A program made the position numbers and the translations under genes. From assembly GCF_035998295.1 (NCBI RefSeq), contig NZ_DASYHS010000046.1, positions 1 through 53,971 of the forward strand: 53,971 bases of DNA, in the 5' to 3' direction. The notes beneath the pieces were generated by a model. It worked only from the letters and a program-made list of their open reading frames with translations. It had not been told where the DNA came from and did no database searches. This DNA is from DASYHS01 sp035998295 (lineage in GTDB: Bacteria > Pseudomonadota > Alphaproteobacteria > Azospirillales > Azospirillaceae). Position 1 is the stretch's first letter. Every line of letters starts with the position of its first letter. Below are positions 1 to 7,625 of this stretch, piece by piece.

Positions 1-264
1 ACGGAGGTCGGGGCCATCGACGCCGCGCTGTCCGGCAGCGAGGAGATGGAGACCTACCGCGCCTCGCTGGAGCAGGGGCATCTCGACGAGCTGCGGGCCG
101 CGTTCCGGCCCTTCGCGCCGCCGGCGGTCGACCTGGATACGGTGATCGTGGGGGTGGTCGGCGCGGCCAACGCCCTGTCGAACGCGGCGGCGGCCGGGCA
201 GATGTCCCGGGACGACGCCGTCGGCGCCCTGACGCGCATCTTCATCGGCGCCCTGTCCGGCTGA
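1..264 (+). CDS. TetR-family regulator, C-terminal part (cut by window start)
   Basis: The frame is open from base 1 and ends at the TGA at 262-264, leaving 87 residues and no DNA-binding domain. The visible part is helical and ends in GALTRIFIGALSG-like sequence, the kind of dimerisation and ligand-binding tail common in TetR-family repressors. The next gene, an imine-reductase-like oxidoreductase, starts 113 bp downstream on the same strand, so this protein may control it. The family call rests on the tail alone; another all-helical regulator is possible. Confidence 0.55.
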   Translation, partial: TEVGAIDAALSGSEEMETYRASLEQGHLDELRAAFRPFAPPAVDLDTVIVGVVGAANALSNAAAAGQMSRDDAVGALTRIFIGALSG

Positions 265-377
265 GCATCGTCCAAATTAGTGGACGATCGGTCCGCGGAT
301 TGCCGGCTACTCGGCCGTCGTCTCCTTGCGCATCCTTTGGCCCGGCCGCCCGGTGCGGCAGGACAAGGGAGACTGTC

Positions 378-1238
378 ATGACTGCTGTTTCGGTAATCGG
401 CCTCGGGGCCATGGGCTCCGCGCTCGCGTCGACGTTCCTCGACCGCGGCCACGCTGTCACGGTCTGGAACCGGACGCCGGTCAAGGCGGACCCGCTCGTC
501 GCCCGGGGAGCCGTCCGCGCGCCCGCGGTCGCGGACGCGGTCGCGGCGGGCGGCCTCGTCGTCGTCTGCGTCCTCGACTACGCCGCCGCGGGCGCCGTGC
601 TCGACGAGGCGGCAGGCGCGCTCGACGGCAGGGCGGTGGTGAACCTCACCAACGGCACTCCGGCGCAGGCGCGGGCACTGGCCCGCCGGATGGCGGACCG
701 CGGCGCGCGCTACGTCGACGGCGGCATCATGGCGGTCCCGCCGATGATCGGCTCGCCGGAGGCGCTGCTGCTCCTGAGCGGCGACGGCGACGCCTTCGAG
801 GCCCATCGCGGCGCCCTCTCGGGCCTCGGCGGCCTGACATGGCTGGGCGCCGACTCCGGGCACGCCTGCCTGTACGACCTCGCGCTGCTCGCCGGGATGT
901 ACGGCCTGTTCGCGGGCTTCCTCCAGGCCACGGCGATGGTCGGTTCGGAGAGGGTCGCCGCGTCCGACTTCCTGGCGCTGCTGGCGCCCTGGATCGAGGC
1001 GATGGCCGGGCTGCTGCCGGACCTCGCCCGGCAGGTCGACGACCGCGACTACGCCGCCGACGGCGGGTCGAACCTCGCGATGCAGGCGGTGGGGGTCGAG
1101 AACATCCTGCAGGCCGCCCGGGACCAGGGGGTCGGCACCGAGCTGCTGGAGCCCATGCTCTCGCTGATGCGCCGGCGGGTCGCCGACGGCTTCGGCGGCG
1201 ACGACGTGCCCGGCCTCATCGAGCTGATCCGCTTCTGA
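378..1238 (+). CDS. NAD(P)-dependent oxidoreductase of the imine reductase / beta-hydroxyacid dehydrogenase type
   Basis: A cytoplasmic protein of 286 residues. The N-terminal Rossmann fold carries GLGAMG (residues 8-13), and NRT after the second strand suggests NADPH preference. The helical C-terminal domain begins around residue 160. Classical beta-hydroxyacid dehydrogenases have a catalytic Lys there; it is absent, and the segment reads YDLALLAGMYG with Asp167, matching the Asp-type imine reductases and reductive aminases. The likely reaction is NADPH-dependent reduction of a C=N or C=O bond; the substrate is unknown. The ATG at 378 follows AAGGGAGA and begins directly at the nucleotide-binding strand, so it is preferred over upstream starts. 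The partial TetR gene just before it is a plausible regulator. Confidence 0.75.
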   Translation: MTAVSVIGLGAMGSALASTFLDRGHAVTVWNRTPVKADPLVARGAVRAPAVADAVAAGGLVVVCVLDYAAAGAVLDEAAGALDGRAVVNLTNGTPAQARALARRMADRGARYVDGGIMAVPPMIGSPEALLLLSGDGDAFEAHRGALSGLGGLTWLGADSGHACLYDLALLAGMYGLFAGFLQATAMVGSERVAASDFLALLAPWIEAMAGLLPDLARQVDDRDYAADGGSNLAMQAVGVENILQAARDQGVGTELLEPMLSLMRRRVADGFGGDDVPGLIELIRF

Positions 1239-1248
1239 GCTCCGGGCC

Positions 1249-1284
1249 GGCCCCGGCTACGGCCCCGGTTACGGCTGCGGCTTC
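1249..1284. repeat. 12-bp tandem repeat across the stop codon of the FAH-family gene
   Basis: GGCCCCGGCTAC (1249-1260) and GGCCCCGGTTAC (1261-1272) are adjacent near-copies, followed by a weaker third unit GGCTGCGGCTTC to 1284. On the minus strand the TAA stop of the FAH-family gene lies in the middle copy and an in-frame TAG in the outer copy. It is one of six such stop-region duplications in the window. Confidence 0.6.
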
Positions 1285-2213
1285 ACGAGGCGGTTCCGCA
1301 GGACGCCGATGCGCTCGACCTCCAGTTCGATCACGTCGCCGGGGTTCAGGAACCGTCCCAGCTCCAGGCCGCAGCCGGTTCCGACCGTGCCGGAGCCGAT
1401 AACTTCGCCCGCGTGCAGCGTCTCCGAGCGGGAAATGAAGGCGAGGATGTCGTCGAACCCGTGATGCATGCTGCGCGAGTTGCCGCCGCCCCACCGCTCG
1501 CCGTTGACCCGCGCGACCATGTCGAGTGCGGGCGAGTCGCCGATCTCGTCGCGGGTCACGATCCAGGGGCCGAGCACGTTGCCGGTGTCGAAGTCCTTGC
1601 CCTTGGCGGGGCCGAGCTGGCCGGCCATCTCCGCGAGCTGCGCGTCGCGCGCGGTGAAGTCGTTGAAGATCGTGTAGCCGAAGACGTGCTCGAAGGCGCG
1701 CTCCTTCGGGATGTCCACGCCCGTGCGGCCGATCACGCAGGCGAGCTCCAGCTCGAAGTCCATCAGGTTCGAATAGGATGGCCAGCGTATCTCCGCATCT
1801 GGGCCCACGACGCTGAAGCGGTTGGACTTGTAGTAGATGGGCTGGCGGTACCACACGTCCGGCACCTCGGCGCGCCGCCCCGTCATCGCCTCCATGCGCT
1901 CGAAGCAGTTCTTCAGATGCTCCTCGAACACCAGGCAGTCGCGCATCTGCCTCGGTTCCGGCAACGGCGCCAGCAGGCGCACCGACGCGAGCGGCGCCGA
2001 GGCCGGCTCGGGGGCGGCGGCATCGAGGCTCCGGGCGAGGTCCAGCGCCTTCTCGCCGCCGTCGATCAGCGCCAGCATGTCGGCCAGATGCGGCGACGGG
2101 CGGCCATGGACCAGCTCGTGGGCGTGCTGGAGGTCGAGGAGCGAGCTGGCGGCGGGATCGACGCGGCCGATGCGCCGGACGCCGCGTGCGTCCTCGTAGG
2201 TGGCGAGCTTCAT
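1269..2213 (-). CDS. Fumarylacetoacetate hydrolase (FAH) family protein
   Basis: This 314-residue protein has the FAH catalytic core. The segment MDFELELACVIG (151-162) supplies the acidic divalent-metal ligands, and FNDFTARD (183-190) and GTVGTGCGLE near the C-terminus are family signatures. Members hydrolyse, decarboxylate or hydrate 2-oxo or 1,3-diketo acids with Mg2+ or Mn2+, often late in aromatic or sugar-acid breakdown. The start lies 4 bp after the stop of the cyclase-family gene, so the two form an operon. A GntR regulator and a TRAP transporter are transcribed divergently, so the substrate is probably an imported organic acid. The exact reaction cannot be read from sequence. Confidence 0.82.
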   Translation of the reverse strand: MKLATYEDARGVRRIGRVDPAASSLLDLQHAHELVHGRPSPHLADMLALIDGGEKALDLARSLDAAAPEPASAPLASVRLLAPLPEPRQMRDCLVFEEHLKNCFERMEAMTGRRAEVPDVWYRQPIYYKSNRFSVVGPDAEIRWPSYSNLMDFELELACVIGRTGVDIPKERAFEHVFGYTIFNDFTARDAQLAEMAGQLGPAKGKDFDTGNVLGPWIVTRDEIGDSPALDMVARVNGERWGGGNSRSMHHGFDDILAFISRSETLHAGEVIGSGTVGTGCGLELGRFLNPGDVIELEVERIGVLRNRLVKPQP

Positions 2214-2217
2214 GGGG

Positions 2218-2994
2218 TCAGTCCTCCAGGATGGCGACGGCGCGCGTCCAGCCGGCGGAGGCGCCTTTGACCTTGCAGGGAAAGCAGGAGACGGTGAAGC
2301 CGGTGGCCGGGAGCTGTTCGAGGTTGTGCAGCTTCTCGATGTGGCAGTAGCCGATCTCGCGCCCGGCCTTGTGCCCCTCCCAGATCAGCGAGGCGTCGCG
2401 GGTGCTGGCGTAGCGCCTGGCCGTGTGGACGAACGGGGCGTCCCAGCTCCAGGCATCGGTGCCGGTCACGCGCACGCCGCGCGAGGTGAGGTACAACGTC
2501 GCCTCGCGCCCCATGCCGCAGCCGGTGGACACGTAGTCGTCGTGTCCGTAGCGGCTCCCGGCCCGGGTGTTGACGACCACGATCTCGAGTGGGCGGAGTT
2601 CGTGGCCGATGCGCGACAGCTCGCGCTCCACGTCCTCGGCGGTGACGACGTACCCGTCGTCGAAGTGGCGGAAGTCCAGCTTCACCCCTGGCTGGAAGCA
2701 CCAGTCCAGGGGGACCTCGTCGATCGTGATCGCCTTCTTGCCGCCGTCCATGGTGGACGCGAAGTGCCAGGGCGCATCGAGATGCGTCCCGTTATGCGTG
2801 CTGAGCTGCACCAGCTCGATGGCCCAGCCCTCGCCGGCGGGCAGGTCCTCGGGCTTCAGCCCGGGGAAGAACCCGCAGACCTGCTCCGCCGTCTGGCGGT
2901 GGTCGAGATAGGTGATGCCGGGCTCCAGTCCGGGCGGGTCCGCCTTGACGTGGTTCTCGAGCGGTACCGACAGGTCGATCAGTCTCCTGGCCAT
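2218..2994 (-). CDS. Cyclase-family metal-dependent hydrolase (kynurenine formamidase-like fold)
   Basis: This 258-residue protein carries the family metal motif HxGTHxDxPxH as H67-NGTH71-LD73-AP75-WH77. The family includes kynurenine formamidases, isatin hydrolase and polyketide cyclases, which hydrolyse amide or lactam-like bonds using Mn2+ or Zn2+. The ATG at 2992-2994 has GGAGGA a few bases upstream; an upstream in-frame start would add 15 low-complexity residues. It is the first gene of a pair with the FAH-family hydrolase and diverges from a GntR gene across a 131-bp AT-rich intergenic region. Substrate unknown; an amide or lactam whose product feeds the FAH-type enzyme is a reasonable guess. 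Confidence 0.8.
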   Translation of the reverse strand: MARRLIDLSVPLENHVKADPPGLEPGITYLDHRQTAEQVCGFFPGLKPEDLPAGEGWAIELVQLSTHNGTHLDAPWHFASTMDGGKKAITIDEVPLDWCFQPGVKLDFRHFDDGYVVTAEDVERELSRIGHELRPLEIVVVNTRAGSRYGHDDYVSTGCGMGREATLYLTSRGVRVTGTDAWSWDAPFVHTARRYASTRDASLIWEGHKAGREIGYCHIEKLHNLEQLPATGFTVSCFPCKVKGASAGWTRAVAILED

Positions 2995-3043
2995 CGCTCC
3001 TCCTCCGCCGGCCTCCGCCCGACGGCGCGGACCGGACATTCTT

Positions 3044-3086
3044 ATCGACGTGGCTCAATAATATCGTTATTTTTGCTTCTGTCGAT
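3044..3086. promoter_or_regulatory. Concentric inverted repeats between divergent cyclase and GntR genes
   Basis: An inner dyad AATAA-N5-TTATT (3057-3071) is enclosed by ATCGAC (3044-3049) and GTCGAT (3081-3086); both are centred near base 3064-3065. The segment is much more AT-rich than its surroundings and is the only plausible control region for the divergent transcripts. The neighbouring GntR protein is the obvious candidate binder. Function is inferred. Confidence 0.4.
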
Positions 3087-3125
3087 GTTCGGTTGGAACG
3101 TCTGTGGCCGGAGGCTCGCGAGCCC

Positions 3126-3881
3126 ATGACGGAACGGCATTCCTGGAATGAAGGGGCAGGGGCCACTCTGACGGGGTCGGACCTCGCCGTGCGGCAGCTG
3201 CAGGTGGACATCATCGCCGGCGTGCTGCCTCCCGACGCCAAGCTGAAGCTGCGGGAGCTGACCGAACGGTACGGAATCGGCGCCAGCCCCATGCGGGAGG
3301 CGCTGGCGCGCCTCAGCGCGCTCGGGCTCGTGCGCTTCCGCGGGCAGCAGGGGTTCCGGGTGGCGCCGGTCAGCCGCGCGGACCTCCTGGACATCACCCG
3401 GTCGCGCCAGATCGTCGAGCCCGAGGTGCTCAAGCTCGCCATCGCGGCCGGCGGGGAGGACTGGGAGGCCGAGATCGTCAAGGCGTTCCACCTGTTCAAG
3501 CGGGGGCTGGAGCAGGGCCTGCCGACGGGGCGCGAGGCTCTCGACACCTTCGAGGCGCGCCACCACGACCTGCACCGCGCCCTCGTGGCCGCCTGTCCCC
3601 TGGAGACGCTCCGGGATTTCTGCGACGACCTGTACCTGCGCAAGGAGCGCTACCGGCGCCTCCTGTTCCGGTACGACTTCACCGCCGAGGAGGTGATCGC
3701 CGAGCACGCGGCCCTCGTGCACGTCGTGCTCTCGCGCGATGCCGCCGCCGCGGCTTCGGTCCTGGCGAGGCATATCGGCCTGACGGCCGACATCTTGCTG
3801 AACGTCCTGCCGGAGCCCCATGCCGGCCGGTCCCTCGCGGGACGCGGTTTGCGCCGAGCCATTGCGAATGGGCGCCGCTAG
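3126..3881 (+). CDS. GntR-family regulator, FadR/FCD subfamily
   Basis: A 251-residue regulator. The N-terminal winged helix-turn-helix spans about residues 15-80 (LKLRELTERYGIGASPMREA followed by a short wing), and the rest is the helical FCD ligand-binding domain. FCD regulators usually sense organic acids and repress adjacent transport and catabolic genes. It diverges from the cyclase and FAH-family genes and lies 57 bp upstream of dctP, dctQ and dctM on the same strand, so it probably controls both arms. ATG 3126 has GGAGG 11 bp upstream; an earlier ATG at 3093 has no ribosome site. The last codon, stop and following bases are part of a 29-bp tandem duplication. Confidence 0.82.
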   Translation: MTERHSWNEGAGATLTGSDLAVRQLQVDIIAGVLPPDAKLKLRELTERYGIGASPMREALARLSALGLVRFRGQQGFRVAPVSRADLLDITRSRQIVEPEVLKLAIAAGGEDWEAEIVKAFHLFKRGLEQGLPTGREALDTFEARHHDLHRALVAACPLETLRDFCDDLYLRKERYRRLLFRYDFTAEEVIAEHAALVHVVLSRDAAAAASVLARHIGLTADILLNVLPEPHAGRSLAGRGLRRAIANGRR

Positions 3882-3931
3882 AAGCGCCCCAACACCAGGA
3901 GGGCCGCTGAAAGCGCCCCGACATCAGGAGG
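3874..3931. repeat. 29-bp tandem duplication across the gntR stop, ending at the dctP ribosome site
   Basis: Units 3874-3902 and 3903-3931 are adjacent and match at 25 of 29 positions. Each starts with GCCGCT, contains AAGCGCCCC, and ends with AGGAGG. The first includes the gntR stop (TAG 3879-3881); the second ends with the Shine-Dalgarno sequence of the TRAP binding-protein gene that starts at 3939. The duplication therefore creates two ribosome-site-like sequences in the gap. Confidence 0.75.
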
Positions 3932-3938
3932 AAACACG

Positions 3939-5018
3939 ATGCGCCTGAGAACGACCCTGCTTGCCTGCGCGCTCGCCGCGGGAACGGCGCTTTCGGCCGG
4001 CAGCGCGCCGGCGGAGGACCTGCGGGTCACGGTCACCGCGGGCCACCCGCCGGTCTTCCTGTGGGTCAAGGAACTCCAGGACTACTTCATACCCGAGGTG
4101 GACCGCCGTCTCGCCGCCGGCGGCGAGCACTCGATCGAGTGGACGCAGGCCTATGGCGGCACGGTCGCGAAGATCGGCGGAGAGCTGGACGCGATCCGCG
4201 ACGGCATCTCGGACATGGGCATCGTCGGGACCATCTTCCAGGCGTCCGACCTGCCGCTCCAGAACGTCAGCTATTTCGCGCCCTTCGGGACCAGCGACCT
4301 CAAGCAGGTGACCCGCATCATCGCCGAACTCCAGGAAACCATTCCCGCGATGGGGGAGGCGTGGACCGACAACGATCAGGTCTATCTCGCGGGGGCCGCG
4401 CTGGACACCTACCACCTCTTCACCAACTTCCCGGTGACGAGCGTGGACGACCTTGCCGGCAAGCGCATCATGGCGCCCGGCCCTTCGGCCAACTGGATCA
4501 ACGGCACCGGCGCGGTGGCGGTCGCCTCGGCCCTGCCCGAATACTACAACAACATCCAGACCGGGGTCGCCGACGGGGTGGTCACATTCGCCACGGGGGC
4601 GTGGCCGATCAAGCTGTGGGAGGTCGCCCCCCACATCACCCCGGTCGACTTCGGCGCCATGTACGCGGTGGCGCTCACCGTGAACCGCGACGTGTGGGAG
4701 GGCTTCCCGGAGGAGGTCCGCACCGTGATGCGCGAGGTGGCGCAGGAATACGCCGACCGGGTCGCGACGGAGCAGGCCCGGCGCGCCGACGACTTCCTGC
4801 GGCGCATGGTGTCCGAACACGGCGCCACGCTCCATGAGTTCCCGGCCGCCGAGCGGGCGAAATGGGCCGAGAAGATCGTCAACCCGGCCCAGGCGTGGGT
4901 CGAGAGCCTGGAGGCGAAGGGCCTGCCGGCCCTCGAGGTGCTGGAAGGCTATCTGCGCGCCCAGGAAAGGGCCGGCACGACCCTGGTCCGCGACTGGGCC
5001 GCGGATCTCCGGAAGTGA
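3939..5018 (+). CDS. TRAP transporter solute-binding protein (DctP family)
   Basis: A 359-residue periplasmic receptor of a tripartite ATP-independent transporter. Residues 1-25 form a Sec signal peptide (RLRTT start, Leu/Ala-rich core, cleavage probably after APA). The mature part shows DctP-family features such as the Gly-rich hinge around LAGKRIMAPGPS and the WEVAPH segment. It would bind an organic acid and hand it to the DctQ/DctM membrane complex encoded next. The ATG follows AGGAGG. Its stop overlaps the dctQ start (GTGA), so the three genes are translationally coupled. The ligand is probably related to the substrate of the divergent cyclase and FAH-type enzymes. Confidence 0.85.
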   Translation: MRLRTTLLACALAAGTALSAGSAPAEDLRVTVTAGHPPVFLWVKELQDYFIPEVDRRLAAGGEHSIEWTQAYGGTVAKIGGELDAIRDGISDMGIVGTIFQASDLPLQNVSYFAPFGTSDLKQVTRIIAELQETIPAMGEAWTDNDQVYLAGAALDTYHLFTNFPVTSVDDLAGKRIMAPGPSANWINGTGAVAVASALPEYYNNIQTGVADGVVTFATGAWPIKLWEVAPHITPVDFGAMYAVALTVNRDVWEGFPEEVRTVMREVAQEYADRVATEQARRADDFLRRMVSEHGATLHEFPAAERAKWAEKIVNPAQAWVESLEAKGLPALEVLEGYLRAQERAGTTLVRDWAADLRK

Positions 5019-5560
5019 GCGGCACGGCGACGGGGGCGGAGTCCGCCCCCTCCCTGCCCAGGCGGGCCTTCCACCTGTTCTCGGACGCGCTCGGCGCCCT
5101 CGGGACGATCTGGATCTTCGCCCTCGTGCTGCTCGTCTGCGCCGACGTGTTCGGGCGGTCGCTGCTGGGCGCGCCGGTACGCGGGGTCGCGGAGATCGTG
5201 TCCATGTCGATCGTCGGGATCGTCTTCCTCCAGCTCGCGGGCGCGTCGAAGGCCGGACGGCTGACCCGCTCGGCCGCGGTCCTGCAGCGCTTGCTGCTGC
5301 GCCGCCCCCGGATCGGCCTGTCCATGGAGGTCGCCTTCCAGCTCTGCGGCGCCGCGTTGTTCCTGGTCCTGTTCGAGGCGAGCCTGCCCTATTTCGCCCG
5401 GGCGTGGGAGCGGGGCGAGTATGTCGGCGCGCTCGGCGACTTCACGGCGCCGACCTGGCCCGTCCGCCTGCTGATCCTGGTGGGCAGCGTCGCGGCGGCC
5501 CTGCAGTTCCTGCTGGCGGCCGCCGATGCGATTCGCCGCCTGCTCCGGGTGCGGCGATGA
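5015..5560 (+). CDS. TRAP transporter small permease (DctQ family)
   Basis: This 181-residue membrane protein has about four hydrophobic helices, the first around residues 25-45 (IWIFALVLLVCADVFGRSLL), typical of DctQ. DctQ proteins join the large permease to form the membrane complex that receives ligand from DctP. The start is the GTG at 5015, which overlaps the dctP stop as GTGA; upstream in-frame starts would run through dctP. Its own stop overlaps the dctM start (ATGA). Confidence 0.82.
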   Translation: MSGTATGAESAPSLPRRAFHLFSDALGALGTIWIFALVLLVCADVFGRSLLGAPVRGVAEIVSMSIVGIVFLQLAGASKAGRLTRSAAVLQRLLLRRPRIGLSMEVAFQLCGAALFLVLFEASLPYFARAWERGEYVGALGDFTAPTWPVRLLILVGSVAAALQFLLAAADAIRRLLRVRR

Positions 5561-6858
5561 GCGGGTTCGAGATCGGCCTGGCGTCGCTCGCCCTGATGCT
5601 GGTGCTGATCTGGTTCGGCATGCATATCGGCGTCGTGCTGACAGGCCTGAGCTTCCTGGGCGTGTGGCTGCTGCGCGGCGACTTCGACGTGGCCCGGCGG
5701 ATGCTGGCGATCTCGGCCTACGAGAGCATCAACGGATACTTCTTCGGCGTCGTGCCCCTGTTCGTGCTGATGGGGCTGATGGTCGGCGCCGCCGACATGG
5801 GCCGGGACTGCTACCGGGTGGCCGAGCAGGTGTTCCGGCGCGTGCGCGGCGGCCTCGGCATCGCGACGGTGGCCGCCAACACGGCGTTCTCCGCCGTGAC
5901 CGGCATCTCGATCGCCTCGGCCGCGGTGTTCACGAAGATCGCCGTGCCCGAGATGCTGCGGCTCGGCTACACGCCGAGGTTCTCGGTCGGGGTCGTCGCC
6001 GGCAGCTCGGTCCTCGGGATGCTGATCCCGCCGTCGCTGCTGCTGATCCTCTATGCCTTCCTGGCCGAGCAGTCCATCGGGGACATGTTCCTGGCCGGCG
6101 TGGTGCCGGGCCTGATCATGGCGGGGGCCATGGCGCTGGGCATCCTCCTGGTCGCCTACCGTTGGCCGGCTGCGGTCGGAGGCGCGCGGGCGCGGTCGGG
6201 AGGGGAGCCGTCGATGGCCGTCTCCGCCATGGCGGCGGCCCTCCTTCCGATGGTGTCGCTGATCCTGGCCGTGCTCGGCGGCATCTACGGCGGGCTGTTC
6301 ACTCCGACCGAGGCCGGGGCGGTCGGGGCGCTGGGGGCCACCCTCATCGCGGCGGCGCGGCGCAAACTGACATGGCCGGTGTTCTGGGGGGTCCTGAAGG
6401 AGACCGGTCACGTGACCGTGTCGATCTGCTTCCTGCTGATCGCGGCGAGCATCTACACGCGCATGCTCGCGATGGCCGGCATACCGCAATGGGTCGCGGG
6501 CGGCCTGACCGGGCTCGGCCTGGGCTATTTCGGCTTCCTCGCGGTCTACGTCGTCGTGCTCGTGGTCATGGGCATGTTCCTCGACGCGACCTCGATCATG
6601 CTGATCACGATCCCGCTCGTCCTGCCGATCGCGCAGGCGCTGGGCATGGACCTCGTGTGGTTCGGCATTGTCACCGTGATCGCCGTGGAGATCGGGCTGC
6701 TCACCCCGCCGCTGGGCCTGTCGGTCTTCGTGGTGAAGAGCACGCTCGACGACGACCGCATCGCGCTCGCCGACGTGTTCGCCGGCGCCGCACCCTTCGT
6801 CCTCGTCATGCTCGCGGTGCTGGCGCTGCTGGCAGCCTTCCCGGCGCTCGTCCTGTAG
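5557..6858 (+). CDS. TRAP transporter large permease (DctM family)
   Basis: At 433 residues this is the normal length for DctM, with about 12 hydrophobic segments. Family hallmarks are visible: VPLFVLMGLMVG near residue 65, the GMLIPPSLLLILYAFL loop near the middle, GGLFTPTEAGAVGALGA, and LLTPPLGLSVFV near the end. It is the ion-coupled transport subunit, driven by a Na+ or H+ gradient. The start is fixed by the 4-bp ATGA overlap with dctQ. The operon ends here; the next gene is convergent, 13 bp away. Confidence 0.88.
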   Translation: MSGFEIGLASLALMLVLIWFGMHIGVVLTGLSFLGVWLLRGDFDVARRMLAISAYESINGYFFGVVPLFVLMGLMVGAADMGRDCYRVAEQVFRRVRGGLGIATVAANTAFSAVTGISIASAAVFTKIAVPEMLRLGYTPRFSVGVVAGSSVLGMLIPPSLLLILYAFLAEQSIGDMFLAGVVPGLIMAGAMALGILLVAYRWPAAVGGARARSGGEPSMAVSAMAAALLPMVSLILAVLGGIYGGLFTPTEAGAVGALGATLIAAARRKLTWPVFWGVLKETGHVTVSICFLLIAASIYTRMLAMAGIPQWVAGGLTGLGLGYFGFLAVYVVVLVVMGMFLDATSIMLITIPLVLPIAQALGMDLVWFGIVTVIAVEIGLLTPPLGLSVFVVKSTLDDDRIALADVFAGAAPFVLVMLAVLALLAAFPALVL

Positions 6859-6871
6859 GCCCGGCGGGGCG

Positions 6872-7522
6872 TCAGGCGCGCCGGTCCCGGACCCTGGCCC
6901 TGTGGGCCGCCACCTTGGCGCGGTTGCCGCACAGCGCCATGCTGCACCAGCGCCGCGCGTGCGACTTCGTCCTGTCCAGGAACATGAGCGTGCAGTCCGG
7001 GCCCTCGCAGGTCCGGATCAGCCGGAAATCGGCATGGGCCACCAGGTCGCCGATCGCCTCGGCGAGGGGATGCAGCAGCTGCCGGGGTGCGGTCCACCGC
7101 CGCACCCGCCGCAGCCGCAGGCCGGACGGCGGCTCGAACGGCGGCTCGTCCGCCGCCTCCACCCTCAGATGGCTGTCGGCGTCCGCGAGCAGGCCGTTGA
7201 GGACGTCGAGTTCCGCGGCGGCGTCCGCGGTCAGCCCGCTCCCGGCGTGCCGCCGCACGAACGCCCGCAGCCACTCGCGCAGGTCGCGGGCCTGCCCGGC
7301 TGCCGCGTCGAGCGCCGTCCGCCCGTCCGGCGCGTCGAGGAACGTCGCCGCCACGCCGTCCTCGACGAGGCCCGCCCGCGCCAGCCAGTCCGCAAGGCCC
7401 GGGCCGTCGGCCAGCCATTCGGTCCGGCCGTCGGGCTGCCCGGCGACGCTGTTGAGGAAATCCATGGCCGGGTGATCGCCGAGGAAGAGCGGATCGGGAC
7501 GGGTGGGAGGGGCGGTGGTCAT
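6872..7522 (-). CDS. CGNR zinc-finger protein with ABATE-type N-terminal domain, probable regulator
   Basis: A 216-residue protein with the two-part layout of CGNR/ABATE proteins: an N-terminal domain starting LFLGDHPAMDFLNSV and a C-terminal zinc ribbon CEGPDC...RRWCSMALCGNR. The four cysteines and the CGNR tetrad are all present. The family is usually taken to be stress- or ligand-responsive transcription factors. It diverges from an alpha/beta hydrolase and MFS exporter across 103 bp holding two TGTAACC/GGTTACA palindromes, the obvious candidate operators for this protein. Confidence 0.82.
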   Translation of the reverse strand: MTTAPPTRPDPLFLGDHPAMDFLNSVAGQPDGRTEWLADGPGLADWLARAGLVEDGVAATFLDAPDGRTALDAAAGQARDLREWLRAFVRRHAGSGLTADAAAELDVLNGLLADADSHLRVEAADEPPFEPPSGLRLRRVRRWTAPRQLLHPLAEAIGDLVAHADFRLIRTCEGPDCTLMFLDRTKSHARRWCSMALCGNRAKVAAHRARVRDRRA

Positions 7523-7539
7523 CCGGTGTCCTGCATGGC

Positions 7540-7612
7540 TGTAACCTCGATTATAACCGTTGACAGGTTACAAATCCACTGTAACCGTAATAACGCCAAT
7601 TTAACGGTTACA
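7540..7612. promoter_or_regulatory. Twin TGTAACC/GGTTACA palindromes 40 bp apart, probable CGNR operator
   Basis: TGTAACC at 7540-7546 pairs with GGTTACA at 7566-7572 (19-bp spacer). TGTAACCGT at 7580-7588 pairs with ACGGTTACA at 7604-7612 (15-bp spacer, 2 bp longer arms). Corresponding half sites are exactly 40 bp apart, close to four DNA turns. The pair fills the gap between the divergent CGNR gene (start 7522) and hydrolase gene (start 7626); the last half site ends 13 bp before the hydrolase ATG. Confidence 0.65.
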
Positions 7613-7625
7613 AGGGAGTCGCATC

